A stretch of 64,000 bases of DNA. It comes from Typha latifolia. Taxonomy: Eukaryota > Streptophyta > Magnoliopsida > Poales > Typhaceae. Below, one piece after another: positions 51,190-63,307 of this stretch. Position numbers and translations under genes: made by a program. A model generated the notes under the pieces. That model had not been told where the DNA came from and did not search any database. It saw only the letters and a program-made list of their open reading frames with translations. Position 1 is the stretch's first letter, and each line of letters begins with the position of its first letter. The stretch spans positions 4,154,001 to 4,218,000 of the forward strand of contig CM034109.1 in NCBI GenBank assembly GCA_019914945.1, read 5' to 3'.

Positions 51190-51441
51190 TCAATCTCAAC
51201 CAACCATAGCGGCAGGAAACATCACCGGAGTACCAAGAGTTGCTGCTACAGTGGTACCTCCTTGAGCACCCTTAAAGCTATCCCAAGATGTGAAGTACGC
51301 ACCTAGAGGTCCAGGACGAGCACTCACACCTGCCTAAGTGGAGGAATGAAGGGCCAAGGGCCTATGCTTCCGTTGTGATGAGAAGTTTGTACCTGGGCAT
51401 CGCTTGTGGGCTTTCCTTTCGCAGGGGACCGAGCTCTACTA

Positions 51442-52218
51442 TTGCAAATGGCTGTCGCTGAACTAGAAAATCCACCACCAAGGAAAATAGCTGTTGACAT
51501 GCAAGAACTATTGTAGGAGTTCCAAGATCTCTTCTAGGAACCCCGAGGACTGCCGCTAACCTGTCGGCACGACCATCGCATACAGATCATTCCACGGGCT
51601 GAACCAGCAAAATTCCGGCCCTATCGGTACCCACATGTCCAAAAGGAAGAGATCAGTAAATTGGTGGTGGAAATGCTCGATCAAAGGATTATTCAACCAA
51701 GTAGAAGTGCCTACTCGTCGCTGGTGCTGCTGGTTCAGAAGAAAGACGGGAGTTGGTGGTTTTGCGTCGACTACCAAGCTTTGAATACAATTACTGTCAA
51801 GGACCGGTATCCAATACCGGTGATCAAGGAGTTGCTAGATGAGCTCATAGGGTCAGCCTAATATAGCAAACTTGACTTAAGAGCGGGGTACCATCAAATC
51901 TGAGTCGACCTTGAAGATGTGCACAAAACGGCGTTCCGAACTCACGATGGCCACTATGAGTTCCGAGTTATGCCGTTTGGGCTCCCCAATGCACCGGCCA
52001 CCTTCCAAGGGCTGATGAATGACCTCTTCCGCCCACTCTTGACGATATCCTAGTATATAGTAGGAATTGGAGTGAACACTTGTGGCACGTGCAGGAGGTA
52101 TTAAATATCTTGCGACAAAACCAGTTAAAAGTCAAGATGAGCAAGTGTCTTTGGGGAGAACCACGAGTGGAGTACTTGGGGCATATAATCTCTACAAAAG
52201 GAGTGGAAGCCGATTCCT
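51442..52218 (+). pseudogene. Reverse transcriptase of element A, broken
   Basis: Recognisable motifs in order: [79 protein letters not shown] and [14 protein letters not shown], typical of Ty3/gypsy reverse transcriptase. There are at least four in-frame stops (near 51,512, 51,535, 51,859 and 51,901). A short deletion plus frameshift at about 52,035 removes the segment just before the catalytic DDILVYS (52,041). A later frame reads KCLWGEPRVEYLGHIIS. It cannot make an active enzyme. Confidence 0.88.
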
Positions 52219-52251
52219 ACTAATCAGAGGGAATTAAGGGGATTCCTTGGG

Positions 52252-52917
52252 TTGACGGGGTACTACCGGCAATTCGTTGCCAACTATGGCAAAATTGCTA
52301 TCCCGTTGACCTCCTTACTCAGAAAAGGTGGGTTTCAATGGACGGGAAAAGCAACGGAGGCCTTCGAAGCCTTGAAGACAGCTATGTCTACAGCTTTGGT
52401 TCTAGCACTACCGAATTTGGGCAAGCCTTTTGTGGTGGAATGCGACGCTTCAGGTAAGGGCATTGAAGTAGTTTTGATGCAAGAGGGCAGGCCCATAGCA
52501 TATATGAGCAAAGCATTACCAAATCAGTCGCGACAGCTATCCACCTACGAGCGTGAAATGCTAGCAATTCTACATGCCGTCACCAAATGGCGACCCTACT
52601 TGATTGGCCAACGATTTACTATCCGCACAGACCAACGTAGCTTACCCTACTTCGTGGAGCAATGTGTGCACACCCCAGCCCAACAACGATGGGTCACGAA
52701 ACTCCTTGGGTATGACTACAAATTAGTCTACAAAAAGGGGATTGAGAATCGAGCAGCAGATGCTCTTTCGCACCAACTGGACACAAGTGAGCTTGCCTCT
52801 TTTTCAACACCAACATTTCCTATATCTTCAGATATATGGGAAACCAATGCAGAAGATCATACCATGGAGGAGCTTGAGTTAGAGTTCAAAGATTGCTTCC
52901 CCAATTACAAACCTTGA
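52252..52917 (+). pseudogene. RNase H region of element A, open frame
   Basis: A 221-codon frame in a different phase from the reverse transcriptase starts with GYYRQFVANYGKIAIPLTSL and contains the RNase H core. Its catalytic acids all look present: Asp in VVECDASGKG, Glu in TYEREMLAILHA, Asp in IRTDQRSLPY, Asp in ENRAADALSH. It then passes to DCFPNYKP and a stop, the place where integrase should be but is missing. The Met at 52,252 is internal to the polyprotein and not a true start. Confidence 0.8.
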
Positions 52918-52944
52918 GGACAAGGTAGCGGAAGCGTGGTGGAT

Positions 52945-53961
52945 TGATACGATTCGGACTTCACCGATGTCGTCTCAAGCATAGAGTCACTTTAGGAGTG
53001 TCTTTGTTTCATGTTTTAGTGTTTAATTTCCATGAAAATAAGTTTTCTGTAAGTCGCGTTCGAACGCGGGTGGAGTGAATTCGAACGTGGTTGTGAACGG
53101 GGTTGTGAACGTGGGTGAAGAGTGTGCATTGTGCGTTCGAATGCCCCATTCGAACGCACTGTGAACGCCTGCATCGCGTTCACAAATCCAGAGAAGTGGG
53201 AAACAGGCACGTTCGATCGTGCATTCAAACGCCTGCATCGCGTTCACAAATCCAGAGAGGAGCGAACTCGGTGCGTTCGAACATGGTCGGGCGCGTTCGA
53301 ATGCGGTCGACAAAAATTGTCTCGTTAGGGTTAATTTTGAGTTGTTGGTTAGCCTCTAAAAGGATATGGATGGCAACCAAAGTCATTATTGATTATTGGG
53401 AATTGAGTTTTGCCTTGCCTCCTTTGTATTCTTTGTTCCCGTTCTCTCAATCCCCGACGACGCCGCTTCTAACCTCCCTCGACCGGCCAATCACTCTAGT
53501 CCCTTAGGGGTTATTCTTTGTTCCCGTTCTCTCAATCCCCGACGATGCCGCTTCTAACCTCCCTCGACCGGCCAATCACTCTAGTCCCTTAGCGGTGGCC
53601 CTCTCCTCCCCCTTCCTCCAATCTATCCAACACTTACCCTAACCCTTCCATCAACCATAACCCTTCCCCCATCACTTTTCATCGGTGGCACCCTATTAAC
53701 GCCGGTCCACCTTCAACCACCATCACTTAAGATCACGTGCCTCCATCCATGGATCCAAAACAGACCACCCTAACCTTTGTCCATTAATCGGATGATATCT
53801 TGAGATCCCTATATCTGATTTGTCTGAAACTAGATTTGTTAGACTTTTCTAGGGCTACTACATATAAAAATTTCACGTCGATCCGATGGCAGCATATTTC
53901 GTGATCTTATTTCAAACTTCCGTGCCAGATCTAGTTCAGATCAGGAGGGAAGATCGTAACA
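52945..53961 (+). mobile_element. 3' LTR of element A
   Basis: TGATACGATTCGGAC to AGATCGTAACA, 1,017 bp. It matches the 5' LTR over its first 450 bp. It contains a tandem duplication of about 80 bp: TTCTTTGTTCCCGTTCTCTC occurs at about 53,428 and 53,514, each followed by the same GACCGGCCAATCACTC-containing text. Confidence 0.88.
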
Positions 53962-54397
53962 GCTTGAATTGAAATAATTTCAATCCGAGCTAATTTCAAA
54001 CTCGAGCCAATTTTGAGCTTGAACGAGCTTAAACAAGCTGCTTAATTAGCAATTTCAAGCCTTATCAATTTTAAACCATTTTTGAGCCTGAGCAAACTTG
54101 AATTAATTTAGGGTTGAATCAAGCTTGAAATAAAACCTAATTCAACTATAAAGATATAAATATTACCAAAATATAAATTACAAGCAATAAAGATAAATGA
54201 GTTAGAAAACTACAAGCAACCAAAATATAAATTACAAGTAACAAAGATAATTGTGTCAAAAAACTACAAGCAACCAAAGTATAAATTATAAACAATAAAG
54301 ATAATTGTGTCAGAAAATAATGGTTGAAATTCTAAATGGGTGAAAGGGTTTTAATCTGATGGTTCATATTAGTTTGATATACTCATATTATATATAT

Positions 54398-56962
54398 TGT
54401 AACGCCCTCGCCCGGCACGGGCACGTGCACGCCCACGCGCCCACACGGCACGCGCGGTGCACGCGACAGGTCGGGCGGGGCCCGTCACACCCACATACTC
54501 TCCTGTGCACATATAATCATGACATCATCAAATAAAATATGTTAACCTATCCATGATCACATAATCCATCACCAAATACATCATACTATCAACCTAATAA
54601 ACTTGTTAACATACGAATATCCAAGTTCATAATAATATACACTAGACCACTACATAATCTGGCAGGGCCCACACAGCCACAACAAACCATCAAGATACAA
54701 CTAAACAACTGATACACGAGTGCTATAAATTCTGATATATACTATACAAATTATTATTCGATACAATAAGGCACAAATATAACAAACAATGATATAACTC
54801 AATGTCTGGTTAAACTATCTTCTATATCGTCTCGCATCAATAGCTCACCTCATCATCACTCTAAAATATTTTCTCAAGATATCTTAGATCGCTATCACGT
54901 ACCACAAATCTGAGGGGTTAGAAAAGAAATAAAGAGAGTCATGAGCAAAAGGCTCAGTGAATAGACCTTACCCCGAATCAGTGATGCCAAACAGAGAGTA
55001 AATCATATACTGAATAATATGAATCAGAAAGAGTATCATGCCATGAATGAGTATATGAATGTATCTTCAATAATATATAAATAAAAAGTAGATAACATGT
55101 CATAACTGATAAAAGTATATATAATCCTCGACCATGAGTAAACAAATCTCCGTATCATACTATCATCATAACTCTTTCTCAAATATGACACATAATGCAT
55201 GCCGACCATGACCACGTTATGATATCAAATGCAATCATATATGATGAATATTGACCACTCGATAATCAGGTAATTAAATGATAATGAAATCATATGCATT
55301 TCTCAACATCATAATCATCACCGACATCTCAGTATAATATCGACATACTAGACCACTACCAGGATATCAACATTCTTCCAGACCGGACACCCACATAGTT
55401 GATAGAAACCTCGTGAGGATAACTCGCCACATATGCCCTGGCGAACGGCATGTGTTCGAATGTCTGCTGCGCACACAGACTAACGACCTCAGACATAAGA
55501 CCAACAGGATCGCGACTATGTCGAGCGATCAATCATCTCCAGGCACGCCCTAACCCTCGCGCCCACTCGGGTATCCTCACACTTTCTATCAACTATTCTA
55601 TTAATCACATTTCATGCTTTCCTTCTTAATGATAAATCATATGCATATATCCAGTACGATAACAAGTCAATGCATAACAGAAATTTAGGTGGAATAGGAA
55701 TCAAGAGAAAATGATGCAATGTAGTCTCCAACTGTATCGTCAACACATGCATACTCATGCTAATCTATTACATGCATACTCGTGCTAATTTATTACATGC
55801 ATACTCATGCTACAGATCAACTCGGTAAACAATCATAAGAGTAGAATCATCTCTGATCATCTCTATATATATCACCAATGTACTAATATTCCAAATTAGT
55901 ATAATCGAATGCATGATAAAATATGCTCGACTATAATCATCTTTAGATAAAATCATATAATCATGCTGGAGGCCAAAACATGCATATAAACAAATATATA
56001 ATATGACCTAATTTGAGAAAGGCGTCTAAGGGATAAGACTACTCACAATCTGATAAGAAGATACAAACCACGCATCTCTCACGTCCGTCAGGTAACCAAG
56101 TGACACTCATCGCTAGCAAGGTGTGGGGGTCTCAAATAAGGGGGTTCGGGATCTGAAATATTTAAGTAGTATGATGTTAGCCGTTTATCTAATTAGAATT
56201 AATTCAGTTAAAATATAAATGTTTATTAGATTTAGAATCACTTTTCTTTATTTTTGATTACATAACTAGGTCTATAATATAGATATGATTCAAATATTAT
56301 AATTCTTTATTATTATAAAAAGTTAGTTATAATATAAGGAGAAGAGGCCAGTTTCCTTTTATATAAGAGTATTTCTAAATATATAATTATAAAATAAAAT
56401 AAAAGGCTAAATAAGTATAGAGGTGGTCTAATTTTAATTAATTTTATAATTCATACACTATCTTGATTAATTAGGGACAACGCAGTCTTTACTCAATAAA
56501 ATAATAAATAAATAACTAAATAAACTTAGTATTTTATTTGTTGCAGAATAATCATAAAATTAATAGAAATACTTAAAATATATATGATGAGGGTATTAGA
56601 ATATAAATCTAATAATTATAATTTACAAATCTATCTATTAATCTAATAGATATGTAAATAAATAAATAAATATAAGTATTACCTATATTTATACCTAATT
56701 AATCATTAATTATAAAAATTATCATTAATAAAATTATATTGAAGGATATATAATAATATTAAAATAGTTAATGTCCAAATAATCTATTTGCATTAATTAA
56801 AAAGAAGAATACCTAAATAAATAACATAAAGAAACTAATTAATTAATAAATTAATTACATTCGCCATCGATCTTGGGCTCGGCCAAAGATCATCCATATA
56901 GTGTTGGGCCGAGCCCAACACTGTGCAGAAGGACAGAGAAGGAGTTGAGGAAGAAGGAGAAA

Positions 56963-57002
<40 letters not shown>

Positions 57003-57180
57003 AGAAGAAGAGAAGAGGAAGAGAAGAAAGAGAGGAGGTGAGGGAGGAGGTTGCGGACCCGGGCCGACGGGGAGGGCACGCCGCCGCCGGGCTAGCTAGC
57101 CGGCCGGCCGGCGCCGGCAGCTGCTGGCTAGCCAACGGTCGGCGCCGGCAGCTCGGCTCCGACGATCCCAACCTCGGGCA

Positions 57181-57216
<36 letters not shown>

Positions 57217-57550
57217 GGAAAGAGAGGGGGAGTGAGAGATCTCACCGGCGACTCCAGGGAAGGTGTCAGTATAGATAGAGAGAGTAGAGTGAGAGGGTGG
57301 CCGAGAGAGCGAGAGAGGGTGGCCGAGAGAGAGAGAGAGAGAGAGAGAAGGCGGTGGAGGAGGAGTAGTGGCGGCGCCGGGGCCCACTACGGCCAGCTGG
57401 CCGTAGCCGGTTGGCTGCGACAACGGCCGCAGGCGCGTGGCGCCCCACTAAGCTGCATGAGCAGCTGGCATGGGCACGAGGCCGGCCACAGTGTGGCTGG
57501 TCGCGTCGTGCCCATGAATTTTTTTTTTTTTTTGGGATTGGGTTGTTACA
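54398..57550 (-). mobile_element. Solo LTR, family T, TATAT duplication
   Basis: Runs TGTAACGCCCTCGCCC to GGGATTGGGTTGTTACA, 3,153 bp, with TATAT on both sides (54,393-54,397 and 57,551-57,555). It is the best-preserved family member in this orientation. It has CpG-rich GGCACGGGCACGTGCACGCC text at one end, an AT-rich middle and GA/GAAA tracts near 56,967-57,003 and 57,180-57,345. No internal retroelement region is present. Confidence 0.9.
56967..57025. repeat. (GAAA)n / (GAA)n microsatellite
   Basis: AAAGAAAGAAAG run within the T-family LTR, continuing into GAAGAAGAGAAG-type text. It gives spurious Lys/Glu-rich and Phe/Leu/Ser-rich frames. Confidence 0.85.
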
Positions 57551-58626
57551 TATATAAATATATTCGAGCCTTATCGAGCTAGCTCGATTGAGCCGGCTCG
57601 GAATCAAGCTTGCCTCGAATTTAATTTTGAGCCTAGCTTTAAGGACCAAGCTCGGCTTAGCCTATTTTCCAGCTGAGCTTGATCGAGCATTATCGAGCCG
57701 AGCTCGAGCCGGCTCGATTATTTTGACAGCCCTACGAGTCCGGATACCATCCAGTGGTGGCCACCACAGCCTTTGCAAACTGTTGTGTTGTCAAACCCGA
57801 TGACCATGCTTGGGGTGGCTTTTGCCAACCTTGTCATCACCATAGCTCCACTATAGTGAGGCCCTAGCTACCAACCACGACCACCAAGGGTCAGCGAGAC
57901 AGCTGACACTACAATAGAGAGAGCCTGAGCTCGATATTTGGCTTCCACCATTGCTCCATCGCTGCAAGGACTCGTTGGACACCAACTACCACCTACCAGC
58001 AACCCAACCCCATCGTCGTCGACACCCATGCAACCCATGGCGGCGCCCCTAGGCTAAAAAATATTTTCAATCCTAGGGTTAGAGTTTGGGCTATTAGATG
58101 GACGAGATGAAGTGCACATATCTCGAGGTGTGCTGAATTTTTGCGAATCAGCTAGAGCACCTTGCATGAATTGGTTGGGAACACGAGCATGACTTGGGGC
58201 CCGAATACGAGCATGAGGACAACTAAGGGAATAGCCTAGTGGGCTCGCGTCAGCTGATTGAGCTGAACCTGCATGTAGACCTGTGGGCTTATAAGCACAA
58301 CATGAGCTAGAATATCTAGTCGCATACTAGTCACTTTGAGGACAAGGTGTCAGAATTGTGATGAATTGATACGATCCAACCATATGGGTGAAGTTAAGTC
58401 GAGTTGAATTGAGTTAGTTAGATTTACTTATTGCTTTAAATTTCAAATAAGTGAATGTAAGCCCAATAGAGTGAATTGAACCCAATCCGCTATTATTATG
58501 CTCCTATAAATAGGAGTGATCATGAGATAATTAGAACGAGTGGAATGATTTTGAGTTTAACTATTTTTATCATATTGTCTTTATCTTTTATCGTAACCAT
58601 TTGATTGTTCTTACCTTCATAGGATT

Positions 58627-59372
58627 TGATGTGATTCAGACTTCACCATGTCATCTGAAGCATGGATATACCCTATGGGAGTTTTTTCTTATTGTATTCA
58701 GTTATTTATTTTAGAAAAATAAGGATTCTGTATGTCGCGATCGAATGTGGGAGGATGCGTTTGAACGCCCTTTTGAATGTCTATAGGCATTCACATTGGC
58801 AGATAACACAATTTGTGTGTTCAAACGTGTAGACCCCCGTTCGAACACTAGCGTGTGAACGCCTGCATACGTTTGCATTGACAGAGAACGCGAAATACGC
58901 ATTCGAACACGCTCGACCTCGTTCGAATGCGACAGCGAGAATTCACTATTTCTAAGGTTAATAATTGTCATTTTTGGCTTGTTTAGTTAGCCTCTTAAAG
59001 TGTGGGTGGCAACCAAAAAGATTATGCTGAATGAATATTAAGATCTATCCTCTCTTTTGTCTTTCTATCCTAATCTCCCTTCCCCATCGTTCAAGCCCTA
59101 GTCGTGCGCCATCTCGACGTCGGTGATCTTCTAACCTCCCTTGTCTGTTGAGTCCTCCCTCCTCCTTAGAATCTCGAACCCTTCTCCCCTTTATTTTTAT
59201 TCCCTAAACTCCACAAACCATCCACCCTCACCGCCATTATCATACCTAACTTTATCATCACCACCACCCCTCACTTCCACTATCACCCCCACTTTTATGT
59301 ATTTTTGTCCTAGTTGTAGTTAGAATTTATGAGGGACATAAATACCAAAAACGTAGATCTAATGAACTGAAT
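58627..59372 (+). mobile_element. Truncated family-A-like LTR in the 3' LTR of B
   Basis: Starts TGATGTGATTCAGACTTC. It has the GTTCGAATGC-type palindromes (58,735-58,935), TTAGCCTCTTAAAGTGTGG, and a CTCCCTCCTCC block, as in the family-A LTRs. It stops near 59,372, where the sequence changes to the AT-rich 3' interior of a T-family element. Confidence 0.65.
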
Positions 59373-60188
59373 ATTATATCTATCGAGATATTGAAGAGAT
59401 TCTTGGATTACTTAATAAAACTCCATGGATAGTCTTTGGATCGAAATATCGATATCATTAAGTGATATTTTGGTGGATATACTAGTAATGATAGTAATTA
59501 AATAAATAATGATCAAACTAGAATTATGTGAATCGAGGAGTGAATAGTTTGGATATAGAAATGATTGATAGAATGATCAAAAGTTTATCATGTATGTTTC
59601 TTGAAATAGTTGGATTTAACCTTTTAGATATTGCAGATTAAGAAGGAATATAATGTTATGAATCAAAAGAGGATATAAATTTCATTTGAGGTTGCATTAG
59701 GATTTACATTGATAGGTTGGATTTGTTGCACTGCATGTCACTTTTAAGAATGTATTATAAATACACGTTGATATTGTAGTCTTATATGGATAGGTATGAT
59801 CTCTTATATTGATTTATCTAGTAATTTGTATAATAGTTTAAGCATATGAGCAGTGCACTTTAAATAAGAGAGTTTGTGCTATCACCTAAATTTTATGAGG
59901 ATATTAGATGATGCTGAGTTTGTTTAGATTAGTGAGATTATTTATTTAGGAAGAGAAGCATGAGTTAAGTATTTCAGATGTTTTGTAAGTGAGTTACTTG
60001 TGGTTGTCTAATGTTAGGAGTTAATGAGTAAACTAATAAGTGAAGTATAAGTTATAAATCTAAAAATGTGAGATGGCACAGCAGTCGATTTGATTAGAAG
60101 GTACTAGAACTAGATTTGTAGATTTTCTTACAATACCAGTGTGATTTAAATTTCGGGGTCAAAATTTTTTATAAGGGGGGAAGGAAAA
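59373..60188 (+). mobile_element. 3' internal remnant of a family-T element
   Basis: AT-rich and without any readable pol frame. Near its end it has AATTTCGGGGTCAAAATTTT and the purine tract ATAAGGGGGGAAGG at about 60,171-60,184. This is the usual purine tract directly upstream of a gypsy 3' LTR, and it shows that the + strand is the coding orientation of family T at this locus. Confidence 0.65.
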
Positions 60189-60381
60189 TGTAACAACCCA
60201 ATCCCAAAAATAAAATTTATGGGCACGACGTGACCGGCCACATTGTGGCCGGCCTCGTGCCCATGCCAGCTACTCATGCAGCTTGGTGGGGCGCCACGCG
60301 CCTGCAGCCGCTGCCGCAGCCAACCGGCTATGGCCAGCTGGCCGCGGTGGGCCCCGGCGCTGCCACTACTCCTCCTCCACC

Positions 60382-60431
<50 letters not shown>

Positions 60432-60522
60432 CCACCCTCTCACTCTACTCTCTCTCTCTATACCGACACCTTCCCTAGAGCCGCCGCCGTCACCGGTGAG
60501 ACCTCTCACTCCCCCTCTCTTT

Positions 60523-60595
<73 letters not shown>

Positions 60596-63307
60596 GCCCG
60601 CGGTTGGGCTCGTCGGAGCCGAGCCGCCGGCCCGGATCCGCAACCTCCTCCCTCATCTCCTCTCTTTCTTCTCTTCCTCTTCTCTTCTTCTTCTTCTTCT
60701 TCTTCTTCTTTCTTTCTTTCTTTCTTTCTTTCTTTTTCTCCTTCTTCCTCAGCTCCTTCTCTTTTTCTCTTTCTTTCTTTATTTATGTTATTTATTTAGG
60801 TATTTTTCTTCTTAATTAATGCAAATAGATTATTTAGACATTAACTATTTTAATAATATTATATATCCTTCAATATAATTTTATTAATGATAATTTTTAT
60901 AATTAATGATTAATTAGGTATAAATATAGGTAATACTTATATTTATTTATTTATTTACATATCTATTAGATTAATAGATAGATTTGTAAATTATAATTAT
61001 TAGATTTATATTCTAATATCCTCATCATATATATTTTAAGTATTTCTATTAATTTTATGATTATTCTGCAACAAATAAAATACTAAGTTTATTTAGTTAT
61101 TTATTTATTATTTTATCGAGTAAAGACTGCGTTGTCCCTAATTAATCAAGATAGTGTATGAATTATAAAATTAATTAAAATTAGACCTTGTCTATACTTA
61201 TTTAGCCTTTTATTTTATTTATTTTATTTTATTAATTATATATTCAGAAATACTCTCATATAAAAGGAAACATGCCTCTTCTCCTTATGTTATAACTAAC
61301 ATTTTATAATAATAAAGAATTATAATATTTGAATTGTATCTATATAATAGACCTAGTTATGTAATCAAAAATAGAGAAAAGTGATTCTAAACCTAATAAA
61401 CTTTTATATTTTAACTGAATTAATTCTAATTAGATAAACGCCTAACATCATACTACTAAAATATTTCAGATCCCGAACCCCCTTATTTGAGACCCCGTGG
61501 ACTTTGCTAGCGATGAGTGTCACTCGGTTACATGACGGACGTGAGAGATGTATGGTTTGTATCTTCTGATCAGACAGTGAGTAGTCTTATCCCCTAGACG
61601 CCTTTCTCAAATTAGGATATATTATATCTTATGTACACGCATATTTTGGCCTCCAGCATGATTATATGATTTTATCTAGAGATGATTACAGTCAAACATA
61701 TTTTATCATGCATTCGATTATGCTGATTTGGGATATGAGTACATTGGTGATATATATAGAGATGATTAAAGATGATTCTACTATTTTGATTGTTTACTGA
61801 GTTAATATGCAGCATGAGTATGCATGTAATAGATTAGCATGAGTATGCATGTGTTGACAATACAGTTAGAGACTACATTGCATCATTTTCTCTTGATTCC
61901 TATTCCACCTAAATTCCTGTTATGCATTGACTTATTATCGTACTGGATATATGCATGTGATCTGATATTTAGAAGGAAAGCATGAAATATGATTAATATG
62001 ATAGTTGATAAAAAGCATGAGAATACCCAAATAGGCGCCAGGGTTAGGGGTGCCTAGAGTGATGATTTTGGTCGCTGATATGCGATATCTCGTGGCCCAT
62101 GTCCGAGGTCAGTTGAGTCTGTGCGCACAGACAATCGGACACATGCCGTTCACCAAGTCATATGTGGCGAGTTATGCTCACGAGGTTTCTATCAACTATG
62201 TGGGGTGCCCGGTCTGGATGGATGTTGATACCCTTAGCGGATGACAGGGTATGGTTATATTTGAGATACTTCTTGAGGATGGCAGAGTATGCTCAAAGCC
62301 TTTGGGCATGATGTTGAGACCGGGTACTGGGTGTTGATTGTGCACAGTGGTCTAGTATGATGATATTATACTGAGATATCGGTGATGATTATGATATTCA
62401 AAAGTGCATATGGTTTCATTATCATTTGGTTACCTGATTATTGAGTGGTCAATATACATCATATATGATTGCATTTGATATCATAACGTGGTCATGGTCG
62501 GCATGCATCATGTGTCATATTTGAGAGAGAGAGTTATGATGAGAGTATGATACGGAGATTTGTTTACTCTTGGTCGATGATTATATACTTTTATTAGTTA
62601 TGACATGTTATCTACTTTTCATTTATATATTATTGAGGATACATTCATATACTCATTTATGACATAATATTCTTTCTGATTCATATTATCCAGTACATGA
62701 TTTACTCTCTGTTTGGCATCGCTAATTCGGGGTAAGGTCTATTCACTGAGCCTTTTGCTCATGACTCTTTTTATTTCTTTTCTAACTCCTCAGATTTGTG
62801 GTACGTTATAGCGACCTGAGATATATTGAGAAGATATTTTAGAGTGATGATGAGGTGAGCTATTGATGCAAGACGGTAGAGAAGATAGTTTAACCAGACA
62901 TTGAGCTGTATCATTGTTTGTTATATTTGTACCTTATTGTATCAGATGATGATTTGTATAGTATATGTCAGATTTTATAGCACTTATGTATCAGTTGTTT
63001 AGTTCTATCTTGATGGTTTGTTGTGGCCTGTGTGGGTCCTGCCAGATTATATAGTGGTCTAGTGTATATTATTATGAACGTGAATATTTATATATAACAG
63101 ATTTATTTGGTTGATAGTATGATTTATTTGACGATGGATTATGTGATCATGGATATGTTAGCAGGTGTTATTTGATGATGTCATGATTGTATGTGCATAG
63201 GAGTGTATCTGTGCGTGACGGGCCCCGCCCGACCTATCGCGTGCGCCGCGCGTGCCGTGTGGGCGTTCATGTGCGTGCACGTGCCCGTGTCGGGCGGGAG
63301 CGTTACA
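60189..63307 (+). mobile_element. 3' LTR, family T
   Basis: Starts TGTAACAACCCAATCCC directly after the purine tract and ends GGGCGGGAGCGTTACA, 3,119 bp. It matches the reverse of the 54,398-57,550 and 40,871-43,850 solo LTRs and, more distantly, 48,112-50,992. CT tracts (60,386-60,430; 60,519-60,594) and CTT/CTTT tracts (60,684-60,735) lie in the first 600 bp. The right flank GTTCT has no match on the left side, consistent with a truncated parent element. Confidence 0.85.
60386..60735. repeat. CT, CTT and CTTT microsatellites in LTR
   Basis: Two long (CT)n tracts and one (CTT)n/(CTTT)n tract near the start of the T-family LTR, at positions equivalent to those in the other copies. Confidence 0.88.

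Larger units (their letters stand above)
47665..53961 (+). mobile_element. Ty3/gypsy retrotransposon A, degenerate
   Basis: The element starts TGATACGATTTGGAC and ends AGATCGTAACA, with GCTTG duplicated at 47,660-47,664 and 53,962-53,966. The 5' LTR remains only to about 48,111, where a T-family LTR begins. The 3' LTR is complete (52,945-53,961, 1,017 bp). Between them are gag, reverse transcriptase and RNase H remnants on the + strand. The integrase is absent: RNase H passes directly into the usual pol C-terminal tail and the 3' LTR. The LTRs contain many GTTCGAACGC-like palindromes. Confidence 0.88.
47574..57734 (+). mobile_element. GAGC-rich non-autonomous element split into three
   Basis: Segments 47,574-47,664, 53,967-54,397 and 57,556-57,734 together form about 0.7 kb. 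The left end AGGGGTGTAAACGAGCCGAG and the reversed right end TAGGGCTGTCAAAATAATCG are imperfect inverted repeats. The body repeats GAGCTTGATCGAGC-type motifs. The flanks ACTAGTCCAT and CGAGTCCGG share AGTCC, a possible decayed 8-9 bp duplication. Element A (47,665-53,961) and a T-family solo LTR (54,398-57,550) are inserted in it. Confidence 0.65.
45540..58626 (+). mobile_element. LTR retrotransposon B with nested insertions
   Basis: The 5' LTR (45,540-46,900, including a 797-bp nested solo LTR) starts TGATACGATCCGACCACG and ends CTAGTTTGTAATA. The next bases TGGTATCAGAGCC (46,902-46,914) are the tRNA-Met primer site. The interior at 46,935-47,573 and 57,735-58,366 holds a weak gag-like frame but no recognised pol. 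Just before the 3' LTR is a GAGGACAAGG purine-rich stretch (about 58,339-58,348). The 3' LTR starts at 58,367 (TGATACGATCCAACC) and is cut at 58,626 by another LTR. The interior is swollen by the GAGC-rich element and everything nested within that. It is probably non-autonomous. Confidence 0.75.

Noticed and set aside
60230..60819. Frames of 82-190 codons
   Set aside because: Same cause: (CT)n and (CTT)n tracts in the LTR give long stop-free low-complexity frames.
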